A model generated the notes under the pieces. It ran no database searches, was not told where the DNA came from, and saw nothing but the letters and a program-made list of their open reading frames with translations. A stretch of DNA of 64,000 bases. Origin: Incurvaria masculella (Eukaryota; Arthropoda; Insecta; Lepidoptera; Incurvariidae). A program made the translations under genes and the position numbers. This document shows positions 32,960 through 43,367 of the stretch, one piece after another (positions within the stretch are counted from its first letter, which is position 1; each line of letters starts with the position of its first letter). The stretch is taken from the NCBI GenBank assembly GCA_946894095.1, contig OX335664.1:11054001-11118000 (forward strand), written 5' to 3'.

Positions 32960-33422
32960 TGTGGACAAAAAAATACCAGTGAAGTTTCTTTGCGGGTTCT
33001 TCATTGAGTTGATCGTATCCGTGGACTAATCAAGTTCTGCCATGACTTAGTGTATTTTCACTCCCAAAAGTTGAATAAATAAATGAAATGAAATAAAATT
33101 TATCTTGACAATTCAATTCCAAAACTTTTCATTAATGAAATATCTTAATTTCATAATAATTTCAAAATCTTACCATTACATAGAAAGGCACCATTTCCAT
33201 TATTGTTTCAATCAAAATCAGCGTCGAGTTCACTCCGCCTTTGTATAATGAGTTTTCTTTGTAATACCCGCAATGAAGTACAGTCAACCCAAGATTAAAG
33301 GATACACTTCCGGTTCAAGGAAAAGGTGAACAGTCAAAATACTTCGACTTTAGCCAAAAAACATAGAGCTGACTATATATGAAAAAATAACTGAGAATGT
33401 GTACTATTTTTGATGGAAATAA

Positions 33423-33518
33423 AAAAACCGGCCAAGTGCGACTCGGACTCGCACACGTAGAGTTCCGTACCATCAACACCAAAAAATCTAGTTTTTTGTA
33501 TGGGGCCCCCCTTTCATT
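33423..33518 (+). mobile_element. A element, left part (right part at 37681-37878)
   Basis: The 5' A hairpin and the TTTTTTGTATGGGGCCCCC block stop at CCCTTTCATT where C begins. A resumes after C at 37681 and ends with the 3' hairpin at 37878. This outermost layer makes A > C > PLE nesting. Confidence 0.8.
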
Positions 33519-33936
33519 AACCGACTTCAAAAAAAGGAGGAGGTTATCAATTCGTCTGTATGTTTTTTTTTTTTGTTTTTTTTGTTTTTTTTTTTTTTTG
33601 TTTGTTACCTCATAACTTTTGCCTGGGTGAACCGATTTTGATGATTATTTTTTTAAATAATAGCTAGTGCTTCCCAAGTGGTCCCATTTTAATTTGGTTA
33701 AGTTCTGACAATGATATCCATGAGAAAATCATAAAAGTCTTAAATTTGTATCAAGATGTGCGCGACAAATGGACGAATAACTCAATATAACGCCAACCGA
33801 TTTCGGTGATTCTTTTTTTATTGGAAAGGACGTGTACAAATTAGTAAGTTTACTTCAGATTCACTAAAAATAAACAAATAAAAAAACAAATTTAACAAAA
33901 AAAATAACCGACTTCAAAGGAAAATCACTAAAAAGT

Positions 33937-33948
33937 AAAAAATAATTT
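33937..33948. repeat. PLE target-site duplication, left copy
   Basis: AAAAAATAATTT directly left of the PLE is identical to 37445-37456. Between the two copies the C element is interrupted. Confidence 0.85.
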
Positions 33949-36900
33949 ACTTTTTAATAAAAATACTTTACTAAAAAACCTACAGAACTTTACCGTTTTG
34001 TCTTTTATTATTCCTATTTATCATATTTATTCATTTATTTACACTTTTCACATTACTCTAAATGGAGGAAGTTCTCGATCAGATTTATTATCACAGCCAT
34101 AAGCTTGCACAATATTTTGGCCACTATGAGTTCCTTAAGAGATGTTTCTACTGCGGAATAGCTCCGAAGGGACTCATACTAAAAATGCCTCTGGCAGCAA
34201 TTCCTCCCCCTATCAGAGCTTCCCTCATCACATTACAATACAGTTTTGGGTTACAAATGACGCACACACTCCACCAACAATACGGTTCTCTTTGCATACA
34301 TCACAAACAATTACTCACGAACACACTCAAAGTGGCGTTAGTCGCTTTTCCAAGTATATTCATGGACATACAACAAATTTTGGCGCAGGCAAAAAATAAA
34401 ATGGAACAAAATTTATCGCAACTATCAAATAAATTCTCTAAACTCATTATTTTCTACACTGATTCAAATATCCCTATTCCATTCGATCCGTTAATTGCCT
34501 CTTCTCTTGGCTTAACATTTTTGGACACTAATTCCGAGTTTCTTTTTAGTCTGCCGCCACCGCCATCAAAACTCTCATCACCATCACAAGCATCGCCATT
34601 TCATTCATTCACCCCCCAATTTAAGGCTCCTTCACCCGAACCAAATCCCTCTCATTCCATATCCTCTAGCGCTCATACCCATCACATCCCACACTTGTCT
34701 CAAGTGTCATTTGATACTCGAAACAGTGAACATAACACACAACATAACAACAATATTCTCAACCTCTCCTCTCATACACTCACAAGACTCGAGCAATGTG
34801 TTTTAGACAAAGGTCTTTCCTTTTGTCCGACTACGGAATTTAGCAAAATTGAACTTACTAAAGATATTGTAAAATTTTGTAGAAATCTAAAATGGAAATA
34901 TTTTTGGATGAATAAGCCACCCAATCATATCGCGCAAACAAACACGTTGCACGAGTCTTTAGACAAATTCAAATTACCTTCACCCAACGAACCACCCCCC
35001 TTACCTGCTAGTCATCCTTTGGAAATTTTCTCTGCCCAACTTTTGGCAAAATTTTCGAGCCAAAGTTTTCTCAAAACTTTGCAATCAAAAGGTCAAAATG
35101 TATCACCCCAAGAGCAAAAAGCTCTACAAAATTTAAAAAACGACAATGAGATTGTCATTCTACCAGCAGATAAGGGATCAACAACAGTTATACTAAACAA
35201 ATCTGACTACATAACGGAAGGCTATAGGCAGCTAAACGATACCACATTTTATCAAATTTTGGACAAAGACCCGTGCGATGAAATTACCAAAACCATAAGG
35301 GATTATATCAAACAATCTGGACCTGCGGAGGGTTTGTCCAAATCTGATATCCTAACAATAGTTCCACCTCATCCCACTACACCTCACTTTTACATGCTTC
35401 CAAAGGTGCACAAAACAAACAACCCCGGTAGACCTATTGTTGCCTCTTGTGGATGTCCCACCGAAAGGGTCTCTTGTTTTGTGGACTTTCACTTACAACC
35501 ACTAGCAAAGAACCTACCTTCACACATTAGGGACACACAAGATTTTTTGGAAGCTCTTAAAAGAGTCAAAATTCCAGACAACACTGACATACTGATCGTC
35601 ACAATTGACGCAGTCTCATTATACACTAACATTCCACACGATCAGGGACTACAAACGGTGAATCATTTCCTAGAAAGACGCCAATTTCCTCAAACAATTT
35701 CTTCAAAATTCTTTATTGATTTAACAGATTTGGTCCTAAAAAACAATTTCTTTTCTTTTGAGGACAAATTTTATAGGCAAATTAAAGGCACAGCCATGGG
35801 CACGCGCATGGCTCCCTCGTATGCAAACTTATTTATGGGGAAATTGGAAATCGATTTTCTAAATTCTCAATGTTTAAAACCATTGTGTTGGGTAAGATTT
35901 ATTGATGACATTTGTGCAATTTGGACTCATGGCAGGGATTCACTGTCGGTATTCCTTGATGCTCTCAACTCGTTTAGCTGCCTTGACTTCACGTACACCA
36001 TATCAGATTCCACAATCACCTTTCTCGATGTGGATATCACATTCATTGACAAAACATTCATAACTTCCGTTCATTTCAAACCGACAAACAAATTGCAGTA
36101 CCTACACTTCGATAGCTGTCACCCATCTCACACTAAACGGAGTATTCCTAATAGTCTTGCGGCGCGCGGTAACAGAATTTGCAACAACACACATAGTTTG
36201 GAAACATACGACAAAATTATTACAGATGCCCTAGAACAACGAAATTATCCCTCTAAATTCATTAAAAAACATTTTTCTAAAAAATCCAGGCATGCTAGGT
36301 CACAAATGCACAACACTAACAACACGAACCAAATTAGACTCACTACGAAATATTTTCATGGGGTGCAAAAAATTAAAAATGCCATTCAAAATTTCTTGCC
36401 AATTTTACAAACACACAATCTGACCAAAGAACTACTCCCCAATAAAATACAGATATCATACAGACAAAATAAAAATCTTAAATCTATTCTAAATAAAAAA
36501 TACACTCCAAACAACACAGACACGCCACTAGGTACACAACCTTGTCTGCGCCCCCGATGCAAAACATGCGCTATTATAAACACAAATACTACAATAAAAA
36601 CACATCACATGACACATCCATTCCGCATTTTCTGTTCCGCTAATTGCTTAACAAAAAACTGCATTTATATCCTAGAGTGTAGGTTCTGCAACGCGTTTTA
36701 TATTGGAGAAACGATTACGCCACTACACATTCGCATGAATGGACACAGGCATTCGGTAAACTCATGCGCACAAACTACATTACCAATACCTACACACGCA
36801 CGAACACACAACACGACATTCAATGAATGTTTCACTGTGCGGATTGTAAGAACATTTTCAAAGTCAACAACCGAAATTGACTTAAAAACTTACGAATTAT

Positions 36901-37444
36901 CTTATATCTGGCAATTCGGAGCACATTTTAATGAGGGCCTCAACAAAATGCACTGATATCCGCACAGAAGAACATTCTAACAGTAGTATAGATTGACAAT
37001 ACCATGAATGCGTGGTGCTGGCAATCGACCCTACTTTTTTCACACGATGCCAAAATTAAAAACACCGTTGCCATAGCAAACAAAATTCAGTTTGATAACG
37101 GCGAATGCCGAAATATTACTGCTTTGTACGATATCTATGTTATGTTTCAGGATCGGCTCCCGATTCCCGATCCTGCACTCCCTGCACCCCATTGCAGCTC
37201 CAGGGGCGCGGCTCGCGCCATCCGATCCGCATAGAGACGGCGGCGCGGGACACAAGAGGGGGCGTTCAGCTACATACAACCAGATTAGCTGTTTTTTTCT
37301 CATTTTTTTTTTCTCATTTATTTAATTATTTATTTATTCATTTACTTATTTAGTTGTTTTCACCGTATTGGTTCTGTAGGCAGACATAATATTAATAACA
37401 ACGATTGTTGTTTTTGTGTTTGTTGTAGAGACAGCACCATAACC
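33949..37444 (+). mobile_element. Full-length Penelope-like element (PLE), recent insertion
   Basis: The element is about 3.5 kb, flanked by a perfect 12-bp duplication AAAAAATAATTT (33937-33948 and 37445-37456). It interrupts one arm of the hairpin in a C element. The uninterrupted sequence can be read from the opposite arm near 37605-37635, which defines the insertion point. Inside are a short 5' leader (33949-34061), one intact ORF and a 3' region of about 490 bp. The 3' region contains a 9-bp perfect stem, CAGGATCGG with CCGATCCTG, near 37149-37176. A second, diverged copy of the 3' region lies at 41735-41998. PLEs copy themselves by target-primed reverse transcription with an unusual RT joined to a GIY-YIG nuclease. 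Confidence 0.93.
34062..36956 (+). CDS. PLE polyprotein: reverse transcriptase plus GIY-YIG endonuclease, 964 aa
   Basis: The frame is intact from ATG to TGA. Residues 1-60 hold the N-terminal PLE block (FLKRCFYCGIAPKGLILK). About 160-240 is a low-complexity Pro/Ser/His linker. The RT core runs from about 360 to 700: ILPADKGSTTVILNKSDY near 365, MLPKVHK and GRPIVASC near 450, motif A TIDAVSLYTNIPHD near 514, motif B GTAMGTRMAPSYANLFMG near 578, motif C WVRFIDDICAIW near 610 with the catalytic Asp pair, and the thumb-side FKPTNKLQYLHFDSCHP near 670. A Cys-rich stretch (CLRPRCKTC) near 825 leads to the GIY-YIG nuclease: NCIYILECRFC, then AFYIGET near 878, followed by LHIRMNGHRHS. All catalytic positions looked for are present. 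The protein should nick DNA and prime reverse transcription in the nucleus. C-terminal GIY-YIG placement is typical of the Penelope and Neptune groups; subfamily not assigned. Confidence 0.95.
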   Translation: MEEVLDQIYYHSHKLAQYFGHYEFLKRCFYCGIAPKGLILKMPLAAIPPPIRASLITLQYSFGLQMTHTLHQQYGSLCIHHKQLLTNTLKVALVAFPSIFMDIQQILAQAKNKMEQNLSQLSNKFSKLIIFYTDSNIPIPFDPLIASSLGLTFLDTNSEFLFSLPPPPSKLSSPSQASPFHSFTPQFKAPSPEPNPSHSISSSAHTHHIPHLSQVSFDTRNSEHNTQHNNNILNLSSHTLTRLEQCVLDKGLSFCPTTEFSKIELTKDIVKFCRNLKWKYFWMNKPPNHIAQTNTLHESLDKFKLPSPNEPPPLPASHPLEIFSAQLLAKFSSQSFLKTLQSKGQNVSPQEQKALQNLKNDNEIVILPADKGSTTVILNKSDYITEGYRQLNDTTFYQILDKDPCDEITKTIRDYIKQSGPAEGLSKSDILTIVPPHPTTPHFYMLPKVHKTNNPGRPIVASCGCPTERVSCFVDFHLQPLAKNLPSHIRDTQDFLEALKRVKIPDNTDILIVTIDAVSLYTNIPHDQGLQTVNHFLERRQFPQTISSKFFIDLTDLVLKNNFFSFEDKFYRQIKGTAMGTRMAPSYANLFMGKLEIDFLNSQCLKPLCWVRFIDDICAIWTHGRDSLSVFLDALNSFSCLDFTYTISDSTITFLDVDITFIDKTFITSVHFKPTNKLQYLHFDSCHPSHTKRSIPNSLAARGNRICNNTHSLETYDKIITDALEQRNYPSKFIKKHFSKKSRHARSQMHNTNNTNQIRLTTKYFHGVQKIKNAIQNFLPILQTHNLTKELLPNKIQISYRQNKNLKSILNKKYTPNNTDTPLGTQPCLRPRCKTCAIINTNTTIKTHHMTHPFRIFCSANCLTKNCIYILECRFCNAFYIGETITPLHIRMNGHRHSVNSCAQTTLPIPTHARTHNTTFNECFTVRIVRTFSKSTTEIDLKTYELSYIWQFGAHFNEGLNKMH

Positions 37445-37456
37445 AAAAAATAATTT
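37445..37456. repeat. PLE target-site duplication, right copy
   Basis: AAAAAATAATTT directly right of the PLE. C-element sequence resumes at once with TCATTTTTGTAG. Confidence 0.85.
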
Positions 37457-37507
37457 TCATTTTTGTAGTTACGATTTCTGTAATTTTTTGAGTCGGTGTC
37501 AGCCAAG

Positions 37508-37546
37508 GTTAGGTTAGGTTAGGTTAGGTTAGGTTAGGTTAGGTTC
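37508..37546. repeat. (TTAGG)n, about 7 units, in C copy 1
   Basis: GGTTAGGTTAGGTTAGG repeat in the loop of the C hairpin; same sequence as the insect telomere repeat. Confidence 0.9.
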
Positions 37547-37680
37547 TCTTGATTGGCGCAGCGGGTGCCCGTCTGACGCCGACTCAAAAAATTACAGAAA
37601 TCGTAACTACAAAAATGAAAATTATTTTTTACTTTTTAGTGATTTTCCTTTGAAGTCGGTTATTTTTTTTGTTAAATTTG

Positions 37681-37878
37681 TTTTTTTTTATTATTTTTTT
37701 ATTTTAACTATTTGTTGTTATAGCGGCAAAATAAGTACACACTTTGTGAAAATTTCAGTTGCCTACCTATTACGGTTCATGAGATACAGCCCTGTGACAG
37801 ACGGACGGACCGACGGCCGGACGGACAGCGGAGGCTTAGTAATTCCGTTTTCACCCTTTGGGTACGGAACCCTAAAAA
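37681..37878 (+). mobile_element. A element, right part of the copy split by C and the PLE
   Basis: It contains CTATTTGTTGTTATAGCGGC, a short GGAC array with variants (GGACCGACGGCC) and the 3' hairpin ending GGTACGGAACCCTAAAAA. Confidence 0.8.
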
Positions 37879-38093
37879 CTAGAAAATTTACAAGGTAGGT
37901 TGTATTTTAACACAATTCATTATTACCTTTAACCGGAAGTGTATATTCAGAACTTTGGTTGACTGTACAATATAATTTTAGCGTATCGCATCGCAACGTC
38001 GGTATCAATTCCGGATGGAAGAAGAATTGTGTTTAGCGGAGCGCGAGAGACAAACAGTTAGAGAGGAGCCTTTGTCCCGCTCCTTGGTAACGT

Positions 38094-38624
38094 CTTAAGG
38101 TCTTAACTCCCCATATAAACGGGGAAAGAAGATCACGCCCATGTTTCTTGTCAGAGATCCCAAATTTTGCTCAAAATTGCTTTATTTGATCGAACTAGAT
38201 TTCTGCTGATCGTTGGAATTGTACAATTGGGATTTGTTTCTAAGTTATAAAAAATCGAATTTTTCGCGTGTTTTATACAATAACTTTGGAGGTGGATTAC
38301 TCAACAATAAAATCTATACATCTTAAAAAGATTAGTCATAGCACATGGCTAGTTTAATGAAAATGTATAATCAAGTTAGTTTTTGTTAGATTTTTGACTA
38401 CAGCGGTCGTGGTTTACTTTTAGCTAGAAGTCGTTTTGTAATTAAAATTTTCGTTAATCTTACCAAATAAAATGATATGCGCATTGTCTGCTTTGTGGAC
38501 ATGTTGCATCTTCCTCATCATGGAGCCTGTATTTTTCTTTGAAACATAGAAGGTTCCAGAGCGCAATAGCACGGTTTTGTGCCGTGCCCGCGAATGAGTT
38601 AGTCCCGCCGGGAAGGGACACCTT
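38094..38624 (-). mobile_element. B element, complete
   Basis: Minus orientation, CTTAAGGTCTTAACTCCCCA to CGGGAAGGGACACCTTAA. TTAA at both ends suggests TTAA target use, as in piggyBac-type elements; no transposase present. Confidence 0.78.
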
Positions 38625-38838
38625 AATAGTAGGAGTCCGCGTCCTTGGGTGGCGGCGGTGGGCGGGTGTAGGGCGGGTGTAGAGCGGGTGTAGAGCGGGT
38701 GTAGGGAGGGTGTAGGGCGGCGGCGGGTCCGAGAGCGCTCGTCACTTTTTGTTGCCGGCTAGCCCGGGCGATGTTATGTTGCTGCTGAATGCGGAATTGA
38801 TAAAATATAATTTGACGACGACTTAAATTCTTGATCAC
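38625..38838 (-). other. Open stretch with 12-bp repeats, possible exon
   Basis: The minus strand reads QQQHNIARASRQQKVTSALG, then Pro-Tyr-Thr-Arg repeats (a 12-bp GGGTGTAGAGCG array at 38659-38725), and KDADSYY with a stop formed by the TTAA of the adjacent B element. Composition differs from nearby repeats. A truncated exon is possible but unproven. Confidence 0.2.
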
Positions 38839-38929
38839 CTATCACTTGAACGCTGAATAGGTAAAACAAAAAAATCCCAAAAAAAATTTATTATTAATTC
38901 CGGAACAAATTAAAATGCACTCAAAAGTA

Positions 38930-39490
38930 AAAAAAAAAAAACATTGCAATTACTGTAATAACCACAGATATTTTAAGTAGAGGTAGTTATAATTATTGTT
39001 ATTTTTGGAGTCGGTGTCCCCCTTAAAAATTGAATTTTGGAAAATCCTTTCTTAGTAACCCCTATGTTGTAACAGGACACCACTATTCGAATTTCAAGTC
39101 TCTAGGTTCAGTTGCTTCGGATATATCGTAATGCGTGAGTGAGTGGATTTTGCTTTTATAAATTACTATCTGAGGTACCCGGCTCCGCTCGGGTCAATGT
39201 CGTTTTTGACTGATTGCGGGCTGGTCAAGTTAAGCCTGCGTTGGCAATTATTTACGGCATCACGTTAGAAACCTCACAAATTACAGTATTTCTCCACTAT
39301 TTAATGAATGTTATTATACATATAAACCAGCCTTTTCAATCACTCTAGGTTAGGTTAGGTTCTCTTGATTGGCGCAGCGCGTGCCCGGCTGACGCCGACT
39401 CAAAAATTAACAGAAATCGTAACTACAAAAATGGAAATTATTTTTTACTTTTTAGTGATTTTTCTTTGAAGTCGGTTATTTTTTTTGTTA
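38930..39490 (+). mobile_element. C element (copy 4), diverged and interrupted
   Basis: The left hairpin arm is recognisable at about 38930-39018 (ending GTTATTTTTGGAGTCGGTGTC). The right arm at 39346-39485 carries the residual TTAGG units, CTCTTGATTGGCGCAGCG and GAAGTCGGTTATTTTTTTTG. The loop region is replaced by about 325 bp that include a minus-strand Helitron fragment. Confidence 0.6.
39166..39344 (-). mobile_element. Helitron 3' fragment (second subfamily)
   Basis: Its minus-strand 3' end matches 32598-32800 (ACCCGAGCGGAGCCGGGT hairpin, end ...CAGATAG). The 5' half is missing and it abuts the TTAGG part of C copy 4. Confidence 0.65.
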
Positions 39491-39675
39491 TTTTTTTTTG
39501 TAGTGATTCTGTACTTGTTTTGGTCATCTAACTCGCTGACGGCTGGACTGATTTTGATGAAATTGTTTGTGTCCACCTGCACGGGTCCCTGAATGGTGTA
39601 GATTTTACAATTGGACCCAGTAGGTGGCGCTGTGGTCGCGAAATTGACCCGAGCGAGGCCGGGCACCTCGGCTAG
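39490..39675 (+). mobile_element. Helitron 3' end, third variant
   Basis: The segment ends with GACCCGAGCGAGGCCGGGCA then CCTCGGCTAG|T, a hairpin plus CTAG in plus orientation. No 5' end was recognised; it follows C copy 4 directly. Confidence 0.5.
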
Positions 39676-40304
39676 TCGTTTCTAAAAACGCTTTCTCATG
39701 ACTTTATTTTATTTGGGTTTCTCAAAAGGGTCATCATCAAAAAATCGATTGGCAGTAGTATTCAAATATAATGGCGAAAAAAGTTTACTGATAGCACGAT
39801 AATATCATCTGGAAGAGGTTACATCAAAATTACATTCCTTAAACGTGGGTATTGGTAGTACAACAACTCGTGTACTATCGAGATAATGTCTCAAGAACAA
39901 TAGAAACGTAAATAATTTAAATTCGACTGTATAGCTTATGAATAAGATTCAAGTTAAGCTGACAAGATGGAAGGATCCTCTGTTTATCCAAAAGAAACAA
40001 GCTAAATACAATCTTAGGATTTCGTGAATAGGGATCGAAGTTGTGCTTTAGTGGTACATTTTCTTCCCCCAAGCATACAATATTATGTAGATGTTTACCA
40101 ATAAAGTTCTATCGTAAAATCATATTGAACGGCCCGACAAGCTCAGTATATATCATTCGGACTATTCCAACTTAAATATTCTAGGAGACTACATTTGAAT
40201 TGGTGAGCGTGAATCAACACTCGAATGAATGAATACATTATTTATTTTTCAAACAGTAAATAATACAATTTCAGAGAAAAACATGCAGCTATACATTTTG
40301 AGTG

Positions 40305-40728
40305 GTTCGTAGCCTAGTGGCGCGGGGACTGGACTAGCTTACCCCGTGAGCTTACCAGAGGCCTGATTTCAATTCCTCGTCCCGGCATGCACAACTTATT
40401 TTCTCGTTCTGAGTTCGATAAGTTCATTTCGTCACGAATGCGAGCTGCTCCATGGTTCGGAAACTATGTTAAACTGTATGTCCCCTTCCCCTATTAGGTG
40501 GTAGGGTTTAAGCCAGCCCGGGTCGGTACCATCGCATTGAATGAAAAGATGGTCGAAGCGGCAATGAAAAATTGTCCGTGTTTTCCATCCAGTTCAATGA
40601 AGCCTTGCTCAAAAAGGGAAGGTTCTGGCATGGCACCTAATTCCTTCGGGAATGTGGAGTATCGGGCTAATATTATAAAGGTAGTTGTATGGTATTAGCC
40701 ATCCATGTCAGGTTGCATAAAAAAAGCC
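40305..40728 (+). mobile_element. S SINE, full length
   Basis: Head GGTTCGTAGCCTAGTGGCGC, B-box-like ATTTCAATTCC, body with TCACGAATGCGAGCTGCTCC, tail GGTATTAGCCATCCATGTCA and an A-run. Confidence 0.82.
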
Positions 40729-41029
40729 AATTAACAATAGTAATCAAAGGTGGACATCTCACTAAGAGTGATTTCTTCTAGTCAACCCTTAGGGTGATGA
40801 GGAAAGACAATAAACATATCTGCAGGTCGGTGACATACCACAATTTGAAAAGAAGAGAGTGAGAGTTTATTTAGAGCCCCTAACTATTATTTAGAAGAAT
40901 TACAGTATGACAGTTCTTTCGGGAGACTTAAAAGTGAACAACTTTATTTCTTATACCTTACATAGCAGAGGTCTGTGTTCAAATCTCCGCCCCGTTCATG
41001 CGCCACTTTCTTTCTCTTTCTATGTTGCT

Positions 41030-41190
41030 TTCATCCCCCTGTTCATCCCTCCTAGGTATCCTGCATGTGTGCCCAAGGCCGAAACTCACTATATACCAAC
41101 GATTTCATTAAAATTGTTTCAGCGGTTTAGGCGTGGAAACTCAACAGACAGACAGAGATACTTTCGCATTTATAATATTAGTATGGATTA
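41030..41190 (+). mobile_element. LINE-like 3' tail
   Basis: GCGGTTTAGGCGTGGAAACT, CAGACAGACAGAGATACTTT and CGCATTTATAATATTAGTAT, a common lepidopteran retroelement end; 56130-56215 is a diverged relative. A fragment of S head text lies just before (40966-41020). Confidence 0.55.
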
Positions 41191-41228
41191 TGGTTAGGCC
41201 ATAATGTATTCGCGTAATCTATGGCTGT

Positions 41229-41600
41229 GTGGTTCTATGTAATGTGCATGACCCTAGTCCTATCCTTGTTCACCGCATACACATGTCCCTCTCTCTCTTT
41301 CACCTGATGGAGCGAAGATTGACAGCGTCTGCTGAAAAGGTTGAAAGGCCCAGCTTTCAGTGCAATTTTTGGTACCGCGATGCACGGACACGCCACGTCA
41401 TCGTAGCACCGGTTCCCGCGTGTGCTCGAAACTCGAACAATCCAAGGGACTTTCTGTGCTCTTCATCGTCGAGGACGCAGCGTTCCTCAACCGCATCCTG
41501 TGGGAGAAGGAGAAGCGTGGTGGCCACCCGCACACTTCTGGAAGTCTCCATCGTAGTGAGTCGTCCCACCTTCATTTATCCAACCCCTAGAAGATTGAGC
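41229..41600 (+). other. Unassigned G+C-moderate block
   Basis: Open in two plus frames; one contains VEDAAFLNRILWEKEKRGG. Not repeated in the window and not recognised. Confidence 0.2.
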
Positions 41601-41734
41601 ATTGCATGGGACCACATACCTATTATTTTTTGCGAACCTATACAGGCCTCCCCTTTCCAAAACTTACAAAAACCCAGCGACCTACCCGCGCCACCTGATT
41701 ACGTAAGGATATTCTCTTCCATAACAATAACAGA

Positions 41735-41998
41735 CCATAACAAATAAAATTCGGTTTGAAAACAGCTAATTCCGAAATATTACTGCTTTATATAGGTGTC
41801 TAAATATATGTTGTGTTTCAGGATCGGTTCCTGATTCCCGATCCTGTGCTCCCTGCACCCCACTGCACCCGATCCACATGGAGTGGAGAGACGGCGCGGC
41901 GCGGGACACAAGAAAGCGTACAAGAAAAAGTGCAGCTACAGAAAACCAGATAAGCTTTTTCTCTTATTTTTTTCTTTAAATAAGTAGGCAGAAATAAT
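41735..41998 (+). mobile_element. Truncated PLE 3' region
   Basis: This corresponds to 37080-37390 of the intact PLE: AAATATTACTGCTTTRTA, the CAGGATCGG/CCGATCCTG stem with a changed loop, GCGGGACACAAGA and a T-rich tail. No RT sequence remains. The copy is cut on the right by an A insertion at 41999. Confidence 0.7.
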
Positions 41999-42306
41999 AT
42001 AAAAACCGGTCAAGTGCGAGTTGGACTCACACACGAAGGGTTCCGTACCACCATACAAGATTGAACACAAAACATTTTCATTATTGTTATATTTTAATTT
42101 GACCTATTTGTTGCTAAAGCGGCAAAATAAATACACACTCTGTGAAAATTTCAGCTGCCTACCTATTACAGTTCATGAGATACAGCCCTGTGACTGACGG
42201 ACGGAAGGACGGACGGATGGACGGACGGACGCACGGATGGACAAACAGACGGACCGAGAGCGGAGGCTTAGTAATAGGGTTTCGTTGACACCCTTTGGGT
42301 ACGGAT
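41999..42306 (+). mobile_element. A element
   Basis: AAAAACCGGTCAAGTGCGAG to CCCTTTGGGTACGGA. The array is degenerate (GGACGGATGGAC). It cuts the PLE 3' fragment on its left. Confidence 0.8.
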
Positions 42307-42384
42307 GTTGTTGTCGGCGAGTGGCTGCCGACGCTTGAACGCACTTGACACGAGGCTGTTGTGCTCAGTAACCCGACTTTTGGC

Positions 42385-42552
42385 TCATTTCAGCCAGCCG
42401 AGCTCTTCCACAAAGCGTAGGGTCCCCTTCCCCTTTAGGGTCTTTCCACACTTGCGGGTCGCTCCTTTCGAAGCTAAAGACCCCCGTACAAAATGTCTGC
42501 AGTTTTCTTCATCCATGACTATATGTGCCGGTGTCTCCTCCGCCTCCAAGCA
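42385..42552 (-). pseudogene. LINE ORF2 C-terminus, relic
   Basis: The minus strand reads CLEAEETPAHIVMDEENCRH then FVRGSLASKGATRKCGKTL and LRFVEELGWLK stop. The EETPAHIV...FVEELGWL end is typical of R1/Jockey-type elements. No RT upstream. Confidence 0.6.
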
Positions 42553-43367
42553 GGATATTTGGGTACGGAACCCAAATATTAAATCGACGATTTAGGCCAA
42601 AGCCCGGTGTCCAGCAGACTGTCACAGCGGCCCCGTTGCTCGCGTCTTGCTCGTGGGCCGCCATACTGCGGAGGGAGACAACCCTAGTCGTCCTCTCGCC
42701 GGCCGCTGGGCCAGGGTTGACGGGGGTACAATGTGAGCCGTGAGTGCGGACGCGCAACTCCCCGGCCGCACGACTCACGCTCATCCATCACCGTCGGAGG
42801 GAACCTTATACTCCTACCTCACCCCATCGCTTTTGTTTTGACGAGGACCGCCCGCCCCTGCGCCGGTGGATGAGACCGCGTATACAGTCACTGAACAAAT
42901 AAGGTGGGCCTTCCCGCTCAACTCTCCATACAAACGGGGAAAGCAGACCACGCCCATATTTTGCTCAAATCCTCCAAGATCCCAAAATTTGCTCAAAATA
43001 GCTTTGATCGAACTAGATGTCTGATGACCGTTGGCATTGTACAATTGTGTTGGGTTTCCAATTTATGAGGTCCGAAAGTTCGAATTTTTCGCGTGTTTTA
43101 TTTATACGATAACTTTGAAGGTGGATTACTCAACGATAAACACATCATCAAAAACATCTTAAAAAGATTAGTCATTCGACATAACTTGTTTCGTGAACAT
43201 TTTAATCAATTTAGTTTTTGTTAGATTTTTTACTACAGCGTTCGTGGTTTACTTTTAGCTATAAGTCGTTTTGTAATTAAAATTTTCGTAAATCTTACCA
43301 ATAACTATGCGCATTGTCAGCTTTGTGGACATGTTGCATCCTCCTCATCACGGAGCCTGTCTTTTTT

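Larger units (their letters stand above)
33519..37680 (+). mobile_element. C element (copy 1) with (TTAGG)n hairpin, split by the PLE
   Basis: The left end AACCGACTTCAAAAAAAGG starts at 33519 and the right end GAAGTCGGTTATTTTTTTTG lies near 37652-37671. The 3' half is a long inverted repeat. The left arm begins at 33905 and continues after the PLE at 37453-37503; the right arm is 37572-37661. The loop contains TTAGG repeated about seven times (37508-37546). The arms share private variants, for example GAAAATCACT and ATAATTTTCAT, that differ from the other C copies. The C copy itself interrupts an A copy (33423-33518 with 37681-37878). No coding capacity was seen apart from the PLE. Confidence 0.8.

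Noticed and set aside
33315..33615. Short open frames around the A/C junction
   Set aside because: Entirely within A and C repeat text.
37508..37546. Telomere or chromosome end
   Set aside because: Only about seven TTAGG units, inside an interspersed element found three times in the window.
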